From NCBI GenBank assembly GCA_021792365.1, contig JAJYUT010000003.1, positions 682,001 to 746,000 on the forward strand: a DNA stretch of 64,000 bases, in the 5' to 3' direction. Source of the stretch: Pseudomonadota bacterium (GTDB taxonomy: Bacteria > Pseudomonadota > Alphaproteobacteria > Dongiales > Dongiaceae). Positions 9,861 to 18,352 of this stretch are shown here, piece by piece. The position numbers and the translations under genes are program-made. The first letter of the stretch is position 1. Every line of letters starts with the position of its first letter. Under the pieces are notes generated by a model that was given only the letters and a program-made list of their open reading frames with translations, searched no databases and was not told the DNA's origin.

Positions 9861-10253
9861 TCAGTTGAGCTTGACCGGTTGATGGGGACTGTCGAGCGAG
9901 AAGGCGGGAACGCGCACGTCGAACTTCTCGCCATGCTCGTTTTCCATCTGATAGGTGCCGACCATGATGCCGGAGGGCGTCGGCAAAGGCGTGCCGCTGG
10001 TGTATTCGAAGGACTTGCCGGGCTTCAGGACCGGCTGCTCGCCCACCACGCCGGGGCCGCGCACCTCCTGCACCCGACCCATGGAATCAGTGATGCGCCA
10101 GTGGCGGGTGCGAAGCTGCACGGTATCCGCGCCGTTGTTCTCGATGCGGACGTGGTACTTCCAGACATAGTGCGATTCCTCGGGCGAGGACTGGTCGTCG
10201 AGGTAGGTCGGTACGACCGTGATGGTGATCGATCGCGTGGTCTCTTTGTACAT
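9861..10253 (-). CDS. apaG: Co2+/Mg2+ efflux protein ApaG
   Basis: This 130-residue single-domain protein has the FN3-like ApaG fold; the biochemical role is uncertain despite the name, with links to Co2+ resistance in enterics. Recognisable stretches are [11 protein letters not shown], the TRHWRITD strand and GVVGEQPVL, followed by GTPLPTPSG and a C-terminal [11 protein letters not shown]. The ATG at 10253 gives the standard length; the frame is open further upstream but with no homology. It lies just upstream of folE on the same strand. Confidence 0.92.
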   Translation of the reverse strand: MYKETTRSITITVVPTYLDDQSSPEESHYVWKYHVRIENNGADTVQLRTRHWRITDSMGRVQEVRGPGVVGEQPVLKPGKSFEYTSGTPLPTPSGIMVGTYQMENEHGEKFDVRVPAFSLDSPHQPVKLN

Positions 10254-10410
10254 CGTTGGACTTTGGTGCTCGTGGGGCGGCGGCCGGCGCCGCTGCGCCG
10301 CGTTCGGCCTGTGTTGACGGGGTGCTCGGCCGCAGCCGGTGAGGCGAATTTTATCGGCTATCGGGGCCAGCGCAACCCGCAAACACCGACCCGCCATAGG
10401 CCATCAGCCC

Positions 10411-10447
10411 TAAACAGAAGCGGCGCCGGATTGCTCCGGCGCCGCCA
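10411..10447 (-). terminator. Rho-independent terminator of the OmpA-family gene
   Basis: A perfect 10-bp GC stem (10421-10430 paired with 10435-10444, 4-base loop) is followed on the - strand by a short T-rich run (TTCTGTTT). It sits 21 bases past the stop of the OmpA-like gene and before apaG. Confidence 0.75.
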
Positions 10448-10467
10448 ATTTCAACCAACCTGGCCGA

Positions 10468-11295
10468 TTACTGGATGATGATCTCGGCGCGGCGGTTGGC
10501 CTGCTCTCTCACGCCGTCCTCGGTCGGAACCGCGTTCTCCGCCTCGCCTCTCCAGGCGGTCGTGATCGCTTCGGCCGGGATGCCGCCCGCGATCAGAGCC
10601 TCGCGGACTGCGTCGGCACGACGCTCGGACAGCCGCTCGTTGTAGGCCGCCGAACCGGCGCGGTCAGTGTGACCGGTGACCGAGATCGCCGTCGACTGGT
10701 TGGCGTTGTAGTCCGCGATCACCTGATTGATCACGGCCTGCGCCGCGTCGTTGATGTTGAAGCGGTCGAAGTCGAACAGCACCAGGTAAACCGCCGGTGC
10801 GACCGGCGGCGCAACGGGCGCAGCCTCCAGCTCAGCCAGCGCCGCGAGCAGCTCGTCGCGGCAAGCGGAGATGTGATCTTCCTGGAAGTTCTCTTCCTGC
10901 TGCTCGAGCCAGCAATCGAACCGGCTCTGTGCACGCGCGGCAATATCGGGCTTGCTGTCGCGGGCGCCGCCGTCGAGCGCTGCCAGCAGGCGGGTGCGGA
11001 CGTCACTGATCTCGGAAAGCGCCTCCTCCGGCAGATCACGGTTCACCGGATCTTCCGGCAACACCACTTCGCCAGCCGCGGACTGCAGGCCGCGGCGAGC
11101 ATAGTAACCGGCATCACGCCAGTCCCTCATCTCGTCGGCTTCGAAGACGGCGAGGTCACGATATTCCTTGGTCATCGCTTGAGTGAAGGGAGTGCCGCCG
11201 CTCGGTTCAGTCGTGCGGATGCGTTGAAGGTCGGAAGTGCAGGCGGCGAGAACGCCCAGCGCGCCGACAACCCCCAGGATCTTTAGTAGTTTCAT
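10468..11295 (-). CDS. OmpA-family outer-membrane lipoprotein
   Basis: The 275-residue protein begins with a lipoprotein signal ending in LAAC (Cys19). A helical, charged middle region follows, then from about residue 165 an OmpA-like peptidoglycan-binding domain. The domain shows FDFDRFNI, the TGHTDRAGS motif, NERLSERRADAV and a closing NRRAEI. It is probably anchored in the outer membrane and bound to murein. It differs from canonical Pal in its longer N-terminal half. The ATG at 11295 has a clear GGAGAC site. It has its own promoter and terminator, so it is monocistronic. Confidence 0.88.
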   Translation of the reverse strand: MKLLKILGVVGALGVLAACTSDLQRIRTTEPSGGTPFTQAMTKEYRDLAVFEADEMRDWRDAGYYARRGLQSAAGEVVLPEDPVNRDLPEEALSEISDVRTRLLAALDGGARDSKPDIAARAQSRFDCWLEQQEENFQEDHISACRDELLAALAELEAAPVAPPVAPAVYLVLFDFDRFNINDAAQAVINQVIADYNANQSTAISVTGHTDRAGSAAYNERLSERRADAVREALIAGGIPAEAITTAWRGEAENAVPTEDGVREQANRRAEIIIQ

Positions 11296-11442
11296 TTTGT
11301 CTCCTCGCTTGTCCCTTGTTGCCCAGCGACTGACGGAGAACCCGCCGCGGTCGTCTGGTGGTGACGATCAACGGAATGCCAAAAGATGACAGTTGGTGTT
11401 GCTCAGATGCCATCCCCAGTGACGTCGACTTTGCGCCGACAC

Positions 11443-11478
11443 CGGGTAAACTATAGGAAAGCGTTTGGTTCCTGTCAA
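11443..11478 (-). promoter_or_regulatory. Strong sigma-70-type promoter for the OmpA-family gene
   Basis: On the - strand a perfect -35 TTGACA (11478-11473) is separated by 17 bases from a -10 TATAGT (11455-11450). Transcription would start near 11443, giving an untranslated leader of about 148 bases before the ATG at 11295. Confidence 0.75.
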
Positions 11479-11499
11479 AAACAGATGGAATCAAATTAA

Positions 11500-12144
11500 C
11501 TAATTCGTGCAGGGGCCATGGTTCGGATGCAACGCCACCACATCGCCTCCGGCGGCGTGCGAATCCTGGGGGTCGTGGCTTACCAGCAACACAGGCAAAT
11601 GCGCCGCCGATTGGAAAACCAGCGACCGAAAACGGTCGCGAAGCGGCAAATCCAGCTTCGAAAACGGCTCGTCCAGCAAGAGCGCCCGCGGCTCGGCTAA
11701 TAGGACCCGCAGCAGGGCGACCCGCGCACGCTCTCCTCCTGAGAGGGTCAGCGGGTCACGGTGCGCAAACTCCGCCAGGCCAGCGCGCACCAGCGCCTCC
11801 TTCACGATGCGGTGGCGGGCAGCGCGATCGGGGCCTGCTGGCAAGCCAAAAGCAAGGTTCTCGCCCACATTCATGTGCGGAAACAGGAGGTCGTCCTGGA
11901 ACAGGATGCCGAGCCGGCGCCGGTGCGCCGGCAAGGCTAGGATGGAGCCGCCATCCAGCAGGACGTCGCCCTCGCCCGTCAGGCTGGGCGGCAGCACGCC
12001 GGTCAGCCAGGCGAGCAGGCTGGATTTGCCGGCGCCGGAGGGACCAATGATGGTCAGCGGCCGGCCCGGCTGTACACGGCAACTCACCGGCGCGAAGAGC
12101 CGCGATCCGTCCAGGCTGATGGCGACGTTGCGCAATTCAAGCAT
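11500..12144 (-). CDS. ynjD: ABC transporter ATP-binding protein, YnjD type
   Basis: This 214-residue ATPase has Walker A GPSGAGKSS, Q-loop LFQDDLLFPH, signature LSGGERARV, Walker B ALLLDEP and the H-loop SHD. It energises the adjacent permease and binding protein, together matching the YnjBCD uptake system, whose substrate is unsettled (thiamine-related proposals exist). It starts 8 bases after the permease stop (ATG at 12144), indicating one operon. The frame is open upstream, but that part is a shadow of the permease. Confidence 0.85.
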   Translation of the reverse strand: MLELRNVAISLDGSRLFAPVSCRVQPGRPLTIIGPSGAGKSSLLAWLTGVLPPSLTGEGDVLLDGGSILALPAHRRRLGILFQDDLLFPHMNVGENLAFGLPAGPDRAARHRIVKEALVRAGLAEFAHRDPLTLSGGERARVALLRVLLAEPRALLLDEPFSKLDLPLRDRFRSLVFQSAAHLPVLLVSHDPQDSHAAGGDVVALHPNHGPCTN

Positions 12145-12152
12145 GGCGCCCC

Positions 12153-13889
12153 TCAGGCCGAGGATGGCCGCGCGGCCCGGCGCGCGATCCCATAGGCGAT
12201 GAAAAAGCCGGCCCAGATCACCAAGGCCAGCGTCGTGCCATAGAGTCCTACGACGCGCCGGTCGCCGCCCGAGGACAGCGCGATCGCCTCGGTCGCGAGG
12301 GTGGCAACCCGGCCGCCGCCCATCAGCACGGTCGGCAAATAGAGCGAAAGGCTGACGGCGCAGCCGAGGGCGCCGGCGAAAGCGAGCGCCGGCAACAGCA
12401 GCGCCAGGCGCACCGCGAGCAGCACCCGCATCGGACCGGCGCCGAGGCACATAGCTGCCCGCTCATAGCGCGGGTCCAGCTTCGCCCACGGGTCCGCCAG
12501 CGCCAGCAGCACATAGGGAAACACGAAAAGCGTGTGGCTGAGCGCGGTGGGGAGCCAGCCGCCCCCGAGGCCCAACGCCAGCAGCAGGATCTGCACGCCC
12601 ATCAGGAACGCGACATCGGAGATGACGAGGGGCAGAGCGGCGATCGTGCGGCCGCTCCGTCGCGGGCGCTGGGCCAGATTGCGCTCCAGCGTCAGCCACG
12701 CGATTGCGCCGCCGAGGGCCAGCAGCGTCACGACCAGCGCGATCGAAACGCTGTTGCGCAACGGCAGCCACAGATCCGGCAGGGCGCGCCGCCAGGAGGC
12801 GAGCGTGCAGCAATCGGGAAGCGCATCCGGGAACCGCCACGCAGCCGCGAGCGACCACAGCGGCAAGGCGAGGATGGCGAGCGCGCCGAGCAGGATGCCG
12901 GCCAATGCCAACGCGCGGCCGAGCAACGCGGCCGAGCGCCAGAACGGCCCGAGCGCGCGCACGCCGTCCGCCAGCACCCCACGCAACACGTGGGAGATAA
13001 GCATTTCCAGCGCGCGCCAGAGGCCGAGCGCGCCCAGGGTCAGCAGCAGATGCGTCAAGGCCAAGGACGCGCCCGGAAAGCGCCGCGCGAGATCCGGATC
13101 ATGCGTGAACTCGACCGCAAGCACGGCGAGGGTCGGCGGGACCGCGGGGCCCAGCACCAGCGCCATGTCGACGGCGGACAGGGCATAGGCCAAAGCGGCA
13201 TAGACCGGCAAACGGATGAGTGTGTAGAGCCGCGGCGCGATCAGCTTGAGCCACGCGCTGCCGGGTTGATAGCCAAGGCCGGCGGCGACCGCCATCACGC
13301 GCGACGCATCGAGCTGGCTGAGCGCGGTGAGCCCCGCGAAAAACAGAAATGGCATCTCCTTCAGCACCAGGCCGACAGCGAGACTGAGGCCATAGGGATC
13401 GCGCGGAACCGGCAGGTCGGGCGGCGTATCGATCGGCAGCACGAGCGCCGCAAGCCGCACCAGCCAGCCCGAGGGCGCGATCAGGAACGCAAGGCCGAGT
13501 GCGAAGGCGGCATGCGGCGTCGCGAGCAGCCAGGAGAGGAGCTTCGCTGCCATGAGCGGCAGGCCGCCGCGCACCGCGCCATAGGGCGCGATCCAGGCGA
13601 GCGCCAGCAGCGCAAGGCCAAGCGCAATCGGCATCGCCACGAACGCCGAGATAAGGGTTGCGCGGGCCGCCGACGCCAAGCCCGGATAGGCCAGCAGATC
13701 GCGCCAGGGCTGCAGGGAGAATGCGGTTCCGCCGAGCGTGGGGAAATAGCCGAAGGCCGGCAGGATGACGAACACGAGCCCGGCGAAGATCGCGACGGCC
13801 GGCAATGCGGCCAACGCCAGCCAGGCGACCCGCACGCCAGCGCTGTCGAGGGAACGCGCAGCCGCCCGATGGGGACTCACATTTGGCAA
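12153..13889 (-). CDS. ynjC: ABC transporter permease, YnjC type (fused two-domain)
   Basis: This is an inner-membrane protein of about 578 residues made of two fused permease halves, each with roughly six hydrophobic segments. EAA-like coupling loops follow ALSQLDASRVMAVAAGLG in the first half and KLDPRYERAAMCLGAG in the second. This layout is shared with ThiP and FbpB-type permeases. The start is unsure: TTG at 13889 preceded by AAGGAC, or GTG at 13880; the frame is open further upstream into the end of the binding-protein gene. It lies between the binding protein and the ATPase in one operon. Confidence 0.82.
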   Translation of the reverse strand: MPNVSPHRAAARSLDSAGVRVAWLALAALPAVAIFAGLVFVILPAFGYFPTLGGTAFSLQPWRDLLAYPGLASAARATLISAFVAMPIALGLALLALAWIAPYGAVRGGLPLMAAKLLSWLLATPHAAFALGLAFLIAPSGWLVRLAALVLPIDTPPDLPVPRDPYGLSLAVGLVLKEMPFLFFAGLTALSQLDASRVMAVAAGLGYQPGSAWLKLIAPRLYTLIRLPVYAALAYALSAVDMALVLGPAVPPTLAVLAVEFTHDPDLARRFPGASLALTHLLLTLGALGLWRALEMLISHVLRGVLADGVRALGPFWRSAALLGRALALAGILLGALAILALPLWSLAAAWRFPDALPDCCTLASWRRALPDLWLPLRNSVSIALVVTLLALGGAIAWLTLERNLAQRPRRSGRTIAALPLVISDVAFLMGVQILLLALGLGGGWLPTALSHTLFVFPYVLLALADPWAKLDPRYERAAMCLGAGPMRVLLAVRLALLLPALAFAGALGCAVSLSLYLPTVLMGGGRVATLATEAIALSSGGDRRVVGLYGTTLALVIWAGFFIAYGIARRAARPSSA

Positions 13890-13996
13890 GCAAGCACCGA
13901 GAACGTCCTTTTTTGTGCAGGGCAATGGCTTGTGACCGGCATCGCGCGCCTGAAAGCTCGGAGTGAGCGACCAACGCGTCCCCCGGCTCCGCGCTC

Positions 13997-15229
13997 TCAC
14001 CCGCTGTAGCGCTTCAGCCATTCCGGTTCCAGGGCCGGTATCCAACTGGCGTGCGGCTCGGGAAGCGGCTTGCCCAGCTCCCCCGGCGCCGGGGTCGCGA
14101 TGCCGCGCGGCAGGTTCTCGAACAGCTTGCGTTCTTCCGCGCTGAGGCGCGCCATCGACAGCACCGTGGGATCGCCCCACAGCTCCGCATTCTCCTTGCG
14201 CGCCTGGGCTTCGGGCGAGAGCAGGAAATCGGCGAACACCATCGCGCCTTCATAGGCGCTGCTGTTGAACGGGATCGCCAGGAAATGGCTGTTGCCGATG
14301 CTGCCCGCGTTCGGCACGAAGGCGCGCATGGTGTCCGGCAGCAGGCCTTGCGCGATGGCCGATGAGGCATCGCCGGGATTGAAGGCGAAATAGATGTCCG
14401 TTTCGCCATCTGCCACCAGTTGGCGCATCTCGCTGCTGGTTTTCGGGAAGGACGCGCCCCTGCGCCAGAGGACGGGATGCAGGGAATCGAGAAAGGCCCA
14501 GAGCGGCGCGGTTGCCATCATCGCATCCGCGCCCGCCGGACGCAGCAGGCGCATCGGGTCGGCGGTGGTCTCGTAGAGTGCCTGCTTGAGGAACGTGGTG
14601 CCCAGGAAATCGGGCGGCGCCGGATAGGCGAAGCGGCCCGGATTCGCCTCCGCCCAACTCTTCAGCGCGGCCATGCTGCGCGGCGGCTCCTGCACCCGCG
14701 CGCTGTCATGGAAGAAGACGAGCTGCGCCATGCCCCAGGGCGCCTCGTAGCCGTCGGTCGGAATCGTGAAGTCCAGGATTGTGGTCGGCTTCTCCTCGGG
14801 ATCGACCTTCTGGAAATTCGGCATCAGATGAACGAAAGGCCCGAACAGCAGGTTCCGGGATTTCAGCGCGGCGAAATTCTCGCCGTTGACCCAGATTAGG
14901 TCGACGCTGCCGCCGGTCTTCCTGCCAGCCGCCATCTCCGCGACGATGCGCGAGACCGCTTCGGCGGTGTCCGCGAGCTTGACATGACGCACCTCGATTC
15001 CGGCGCGCGCCATGATCTCGCCGGCCGCCCAGGCGACGTAGTCGTTGATGCGCTGATCGCCGCCCCAGCCGTTGAAATGGACCACCTGGCCCCTGGCATT
15101 GGCCGCGATGCCCTGCCAGTTCAATTGCCGCGCCGAGGCGGGCATGGCGCGGGCGAGCAGCGGCAGGCTCGCGGCCGCGGCCCCGCCCGCCATCAGCGAG
15201 CGGCGCGACCAGTTCCTTGTGCCCGTCAT
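13997..15229 (-). CDS. ynjB: ABC transporter substrate-binding protein, YnjB type
   Basis: The 410-residue periplasmic binding protein starts with a twin-arginine-like signal (SRRSLMAGG, then a hydrophobic stretch and an Ala-rich cleavage area), which suggests folded export. The family start of the mature protein, VVHFNGWGGDQRIN, is clear, as are GSVDLIWVNGENF and the PWGMAQLVF region typical of YnjB. The ATG at 15229 has an AAGGGA site. It is the first gene of the ynjBCD-like operon. The ligand cannot be read from the sequence. Confidence 0.85.
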   Translation of the reverse strand: MTGTRNWSRRSLMAGGAAAASLPLLARAMPASARQLNWQGIAANARGQVVHFNGWGGDQRINDYVAWAAGEIMARAGIEVRHVKLADTAEAVSRIVAEMAAGRKTGGSVDLIWVNGENFAALKSRNLLFGPFVHLMPNFQKVDPEEKPTTILDFTIPTDGYEAPWGMAQLVFFHDSARVQEPPRSMAALKSWAEANPGRFAYPAPPDFLGTTFLKQALYETTADPMRLLRPAGADAMMATAPLWAFLDSLHPVLWRRGASFPKTSSEMRQLVADGETDIYFAFNPGDASSAIAQGLLPDTMRAFVPNAGSIGNSHFLAIPFNSSAYEGAMVFADFLLSPEAQARKENAELWGDPTVLSMARLSAEERKLFENLPRGIATPAPGELGKPLPEPHASWIPALEPEWLKRYSG

Positions 15230-15381
15230 GGGTCCCTTCAAGCTCAAGCCGTGATGCAGCGCGGGAAGCCTAGGCCGCGGCGCATGGATTGCCAAGCGAA
15301 GGGGGCCAGAATGCGCCGGCGATTCCCGCATCCGTGATGCGCGTCGGGGCCGCGGGCCAGCAGTCCGGCCTCGCCGGCGTC

Positions 15382-15411
15382 TTGCTTGACCCGGGGCCGC
15401 TCGCCTATAGT
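15382..15411 (+). promoter_or_regulatory. Candidate promoter of tRNA-Gly
   Basis: A -10 TATAGT lies at 15406-15411, 11 bases before the mature tRNA. The best -35 is TTGCTT (15382-15387, 18-base spacer); a better-looking TTGACC at 15386 is only 14 bases away. Confidence 0.5.
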
Positions 15412-15422
15412 TCCGGCGGAGC

Positions 15423-15497
15423 GCGGGTGTAGCTCAGCGGTAGAGCATCGGCTTCCCAAGCCGAGGGTCGCGGGTTCGAACCCCGTCGCCCGCTCCA
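15423..15497 (+). tRNA. tRNA-Gly (anticodon CCC)
   Basis: The acceptor arms GCGGGTG and CGCCCGC pair over 7 bp with one G-U. The D-arm AGCTCAGCGGTAGAGC and the T-loop GGTTCGAACC are intact. The anticodon stem TCGGC/GCCGA encloses TTCCCAA, so the anticodon is CCC and reads GGG. The 3' CCA is encoded (15495-15497). Confidence 0.96.
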
Positions 15498-15517
15498 CTC
15501 CTGACCGGCGTTCAATC

Positions 15518-15564
15518 TTATCCCCGTTATCCACATCATCCACAGCGCGGCGGCGACATCCACA
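15518..15564 (+). other. Cluster of DnaA-box-like 9-mers
   Basis: A perfect DnaA box TTATCCACA lies at 15527-15535. It is directly abutted on the left by a 7/9 match (15518-15526) and on the right by an 8/9 match (15536-15544); a further 7/9 match is at 15556-15564. All have the same orientation. The following 15605-15690 stretch is AT-rich for this region. Confidence 0.6.
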
Positions 15565-15748
15565 GGCGCCGCCACGCCCATTCCCCGCTGCGAACGACTC
15601 CAAGTGCTGAATATTCATCGTGTTTGCCGAATATTTTGGCGATCGATTCCGCCGCGACTCGATTCTTTTCGGTTGTCATCATCAGGTCCGGGCGGCATCA
15701 TCCGGCCACTCAAAAAAAGATTCGCGAACCAGCTACAGGGAGCGGCGC

Positions 15749-16258
15749 GTGCGTGAGGTTGCAAGCTTCGAGGAATTGTCTTCCTCGATCGGCGCGGAGT
15801 TCTATGCATATTGGGAGCGCAAGCGCGGGACGCGGCGCATGCCGTCGCGCGCGGACATCGACCCCGCCGAGATCAAGCGCATCCTGCCCAACATCACCCT
15901 CGCGAAGATCGAGCGCGACGGGCGCGTGCGATTCACCCTGGTCGGCACGCGCTGCGTGGCGCATGCGGGCATCGACTACACCAACCACTATCTCGAGGAC
16001 CTGGATCTCAGCCGTGATCTGGGGACCAACTGGCACGAGGTCTATCGCGCAGTGTGCCGGGAGCGGCGGCCCGTGTTCGGCATCGTGAAGGCCTTCCTCA
16101 AGGACAACCACCTATGTGAGATCCTGGAAGTGCTCCTGCCGCTGTCCGATGACGGCGAGACCGTCACGCATTGCATTGCGGTGGAGGACGCGCGCCTCGG
16201 CCGGTACGATGTCACGGACCTGGTGCCGACGCGCCTCGCGCTGAAGCAGATCGCTTAG
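15749..16258 (+). CDS. PAS domain protein (PAS_5 family)
   Basis: This 169-residue single-domain protein resembles the alphaproteobacterial PAS_5 family. A short helix with FYAYWERKRG is followed by RMPSRADIDPAEI, KRILPNITLAKIERDGR and the core FTLVGTRC. No output domain is attached, so it may act through a partner. I chose the GTG at 15749 because GGGAG lies just before it and the conserved part begins there; the frame is open back to a GTG at 15620. It stands alone, downstream of the DnaA-box-like cluster. Confidence 0.75.
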   Translation: MREVASFEELSSSIGAEFYAYWERKRGTRRMPSRADIDPAEIKRILPNITLAKIERDGRVRFTLVGTRCVAHAGIDYTNHYLEDLDLSRDLGTNWHEVYRAVCRERRPVFGIVKAFLKDNHLCEILEVLLPLSDDGETVTHCIAVEDARLGRYDVTDLVPTRLALKQIA

Positions 16259-16273
16259 CCGCAGCCATGGCTG

Positions 16274-16295
16274 TTTCCCCCTTATGGGGGAGGGT
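16274..16295. repeat. Short G/C palindrome between convergent genes
   Basis: CCCCC-TTAT-GGGGG (16277-16290) plus AGGG sits between the ends of the PAS gene and the DUF1737 gene. It belongs to the same type as the palindromes at 8778, 23488, 25432 and 35108. It could end transcription, although no T tract follows. Confidence 0.5.
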
Positions 16296-16320
16296 TCATC
16301 GCGTGAATGGAGAGAGAGCG

Positions 16321-16527
16321 CTATAGCTTGCCGAGATCGAGCTCGGGAGAATAGCGGGCGCCATCGACCTCCTTGATGATGGCCTGGCCGCAGACGAGCT
16401 GCTTTTTCTCGGGATCGTAGGTCAGGCTCGGCGAGCCGTAGAGCTGCCAGCCACGATTGAGCGCCTCGCTGATGCGGTGGCAGAAGGAGGCATCGTCCGG
16501 CCCGGTGAGATAGCGATAGAGGTTCAT
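16321..16527 (-). CDS. DUF1737 domain protein
   Basis: A complete 68-residue protein opens with MNLYRYLTGPDD and contains CHRISEALNRGW, LYGSP and CGQAIIKEV, the conserved landmarks of DUF1737. Function is unknown. It starts 45 bases after the stop of hutH on the same strand and may be co-transcribed with it. Confidence 0.85.
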   Translation of the reverse strand: MNLYRYLTGPDDASFCHRISEALNRGWQLYGSPSLTYDPEKKQLVCGQAIIKEVDGARYSPELDLGKL

Positions 16528-16572
16528 CGGAACAGTCCGCGCGTTTGAAGCGATGGGCGGATTATAGCAGGC

Positions 16573-18096
16573 TCACAGAGCGGATAGCGCGACGATCTCC
16601 CGCAGGGCCGGGTTGCGCGCGAGGCGCTTGCTGGCGGCGATGTCGGGCGCCATCAGGCGGTCCTGGTCCCAGAACTTCGCCTCCTGGCGAAGGAGGGCGA
16701 TCACCTGCTGCAGCTTCGGGCTGGTGGTGACGGGCCGGCGCAGCTCGATGCCCTGCGCGGCGGCCAGCAACTCGACGCCGAGGATGCCGGCGGTGTTGTC
16801 GGCCATGTCGTGCAGGCGGCGCGCGCCGTGGGTCGCCATGGAGACGTGATCCTCCTGGTTCGCGGAGGTGGGCAGCGAATCCACGCTGGCCGGGTGGGCG
16901 AGCAGCTTGTTCTCGCTGGCGAGGGCGGCCGCCGTCACATGGGCGATCATGAAGCCGGAATTGAGGCCGGGATCGGGCGCCAGGAAGGCCGGCAGGTTGC
17001 TCATCTTCGCATCGGTCAAAAGCGCGATGCGGCGTTCCGAGATCGCGCCGATCTCCGCGATGGCGAGCGCGATTGCATCGGCCGCGAACGCCACCGGCTC
17101 CGCATGGAAGTTGCCGCCGGAGACGATGTCGCCCTGGTCGGCGAAGACCAGGGGATTGTCGCTGACCGCGTTGCATTCGCGCTCGAGGATGTTCGCGGCG
17201 TGGCGCAACTGGTCGAGGGCGGCGCCCATCACCTGCGGTTGGCAACGCAGGGAATAGGGGTCCTGCACGCGGTCGCAATCGATGTGGCTGGCCCGCAGTG
17301 CGCTGCCTTCCATCAGCGCCTTGAGCGCGCGCGCGGCCTCGATCTGGCCCAACTGGCCGCGGACGGCATGGATGCGCGGATCGAAGGGCGCGTCGCTGCC
17401 CAGTGCCGCATCGGTGGACATGGCGCCGGCGATGAGGCCCGCGCGCAGCAGGTCATCGGCGGCGAACAAAGCGGTGGCGGCGAGCGCGGTGGAGACCTGC
17501 GTGCCGTTGAGCAATGCGAGCCCTTCCTTGGCGGCGAGGTCGATCGGCTTCAGCCCGGCGATCTCCAGGCCCTGGGTTGCGGGAAGCACCCTGCCCTGGT
17601 GGCTGACCTCGCCGATGCCGAGCAGCGCCGCGGAAAGGTGGGCGAGCGGCGCCAGGTCGCCGGAGGCGCCGACCGAACCCTTGGCCGGGATGCGCGGATA
17701 GACCTGCGCATTGGCCAGGGCGATCAGCGCCTCGATCACGCCGCGCCTTATGCCGGAGAAGCCGCGCGCCAGGCCGTTGACCTTCAGGATCAGGATGGCG
17801 CGCACGATGGAATCCGGCAGCGGATCGCCGGTGCCGGCGGCGTGGCTGAGGACAAGGCGGCGCTGCAATTCGGTCAGCTGGTCGTCCTTGATATGGGTGC
17901 GGGCGAGCGCGCCGAAGCCGGTATTGATGCCGTAGGCCGTCTCGCCCCGGTCGATCACCGCCTGGACCACCGCCGCGGAGCGGTCGATGGCGCGGTGACT
18001 GGCGGAATCCAGCGCGATCGGTTGCGGCGCTTCGATCAGCGCGCGGAGCTGCCGGAGCGTCAGGGTTCCAGGATCGAGAATGAAAGCGCCGCCCAT
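16573..18096 (-). CDS. hutH: Histidine ammonia-lyase
   Basis: The 507-residue enzyme deaminates L-histidine to trans-urocanate, the first step of histidine degradation (cytoplasm, homotetramer). The Ala-Ser-Gly triad that forms the MIO electrophile is at 144-146 in [11 protein letters not shown]. The catalytic Tyr55 lies in YGINTGFG. The ATG at 18096 has a GGGAGG site and gives the standard length; the open frame upstream is not conserved. The other hut genes are not in the window. A HutC-like operator overlaps its promoter, so induction by urocanate is likely. Confidence 0.95.
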   Translation of the reverse strand: MGGAFILDPGTLTLRQLRALIEAPQPIALDSASHRAIDRSAAVVQAVIDRGETAYGINTGFGALARTHIKDDQLTELQRRLVLSHAAGTGDPLPDSIVRAILILKVNGLARGFSGIRRGVIEALIALANAQVYPRIPAKGSVGASGDLAPLAHLSAALLGIGEVSHQGRVLPATQGLEIAGLKPIDLAAKEGLALLNGTQVSTALAATALFAADDLLRAGLIAGAMSTDAALGSDAPFDPRIHAVRGQLGQIEAARALKALMEGSALRASHIDCDRVQDPYSLRCQPQVMGAALDQLRHAANILERECNAVSDNPLVFADQGDIVSGGNFHAEPVAFAADAIALAIAEIGAISERRIALLTDAKMSNLPAFLAPDPGLNSGFMIAHVTAAALASENKLLAHPASVDSLPTSANQEDHVSMATHGARRLHDMADNTAGILGVELLAAAQGIELRRPVTTSPKLQQVIALLRQEAKFWDQDRLMAPDIAASKRLARNPALREIVALSAL

Positions 18097-18131
18097 CGGT
18101 CGCCTCCCTCTAGGCTGCCTGCCTGTATTAA

Positions 18132-18164
18132 CTTGTATATACAAGCCCGCTTTGCAGACTGCAA
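18132..18164 (-). promoter_or_regulatory. hutH promoter with overlapping HutC-like operator
   Basis: On the - strand TTGCAG (18164-18159) and TATATA (18141-18136) are 17 bases apart. The -10 lies inside a perfect 14-bp palindrome CTTGTATATACAAG (18132-18145), the type bound by HutC/GntR repressors. A second palindrome, TTGCAG-A-CTGCAA (18152-18164), covers the -35. Confidence 0.7.
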
Positions 18165-18288
18165 CCGAGCTGTCCTGTCCCAAACGCGACACGGGCCTGG
18201 ATGCGCAGTCTGCGGAAAAGTCATGCAAAACTGGCGATTTATCTCCATTAACGCGGCGTCGCTGCTAACCTATAACAGGTCGCAACAA

Positions 18289-18316
18289 AGGCGGCTTCGG
18301 CCGCCTGCCTTGTTTT
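18289..18316 (+). promoter_or_regulatory. Leader hairpin with T-rich tail upstream of the corrinoid gene
   Basis: AGGCGG (18289-18294) pairs with CCGCCT (18301-18306), followed by GCCTTGTTTT, ending 37 bases before the ATG at 18353. Since hutH diverges, no upstream gene on this strand needs a terminator, so it may act as an attenuator of the corrinoid gene. Confidence 0.4.
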
Positions 18317-18352
18317 ACATGGGCGCGACATCAAACCCCGAGGGTTAGCAAG

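Noticed and set aside
12534-14009. 491-residue + strand open frame opposite the YnjC-type permease
   Set aside because: It is Gln/Arg/Glu-rich low-complexity sequence antisense to a membrane protein with a good family match.
15423-15564. Integration site (attB) at the tRNA-Gly 3' end
   Set aside because: No repeat of the tRNA 3' end, integrase or phage gene is found in the window; the repeated 9-mers next to it match DnaA boxes instead.
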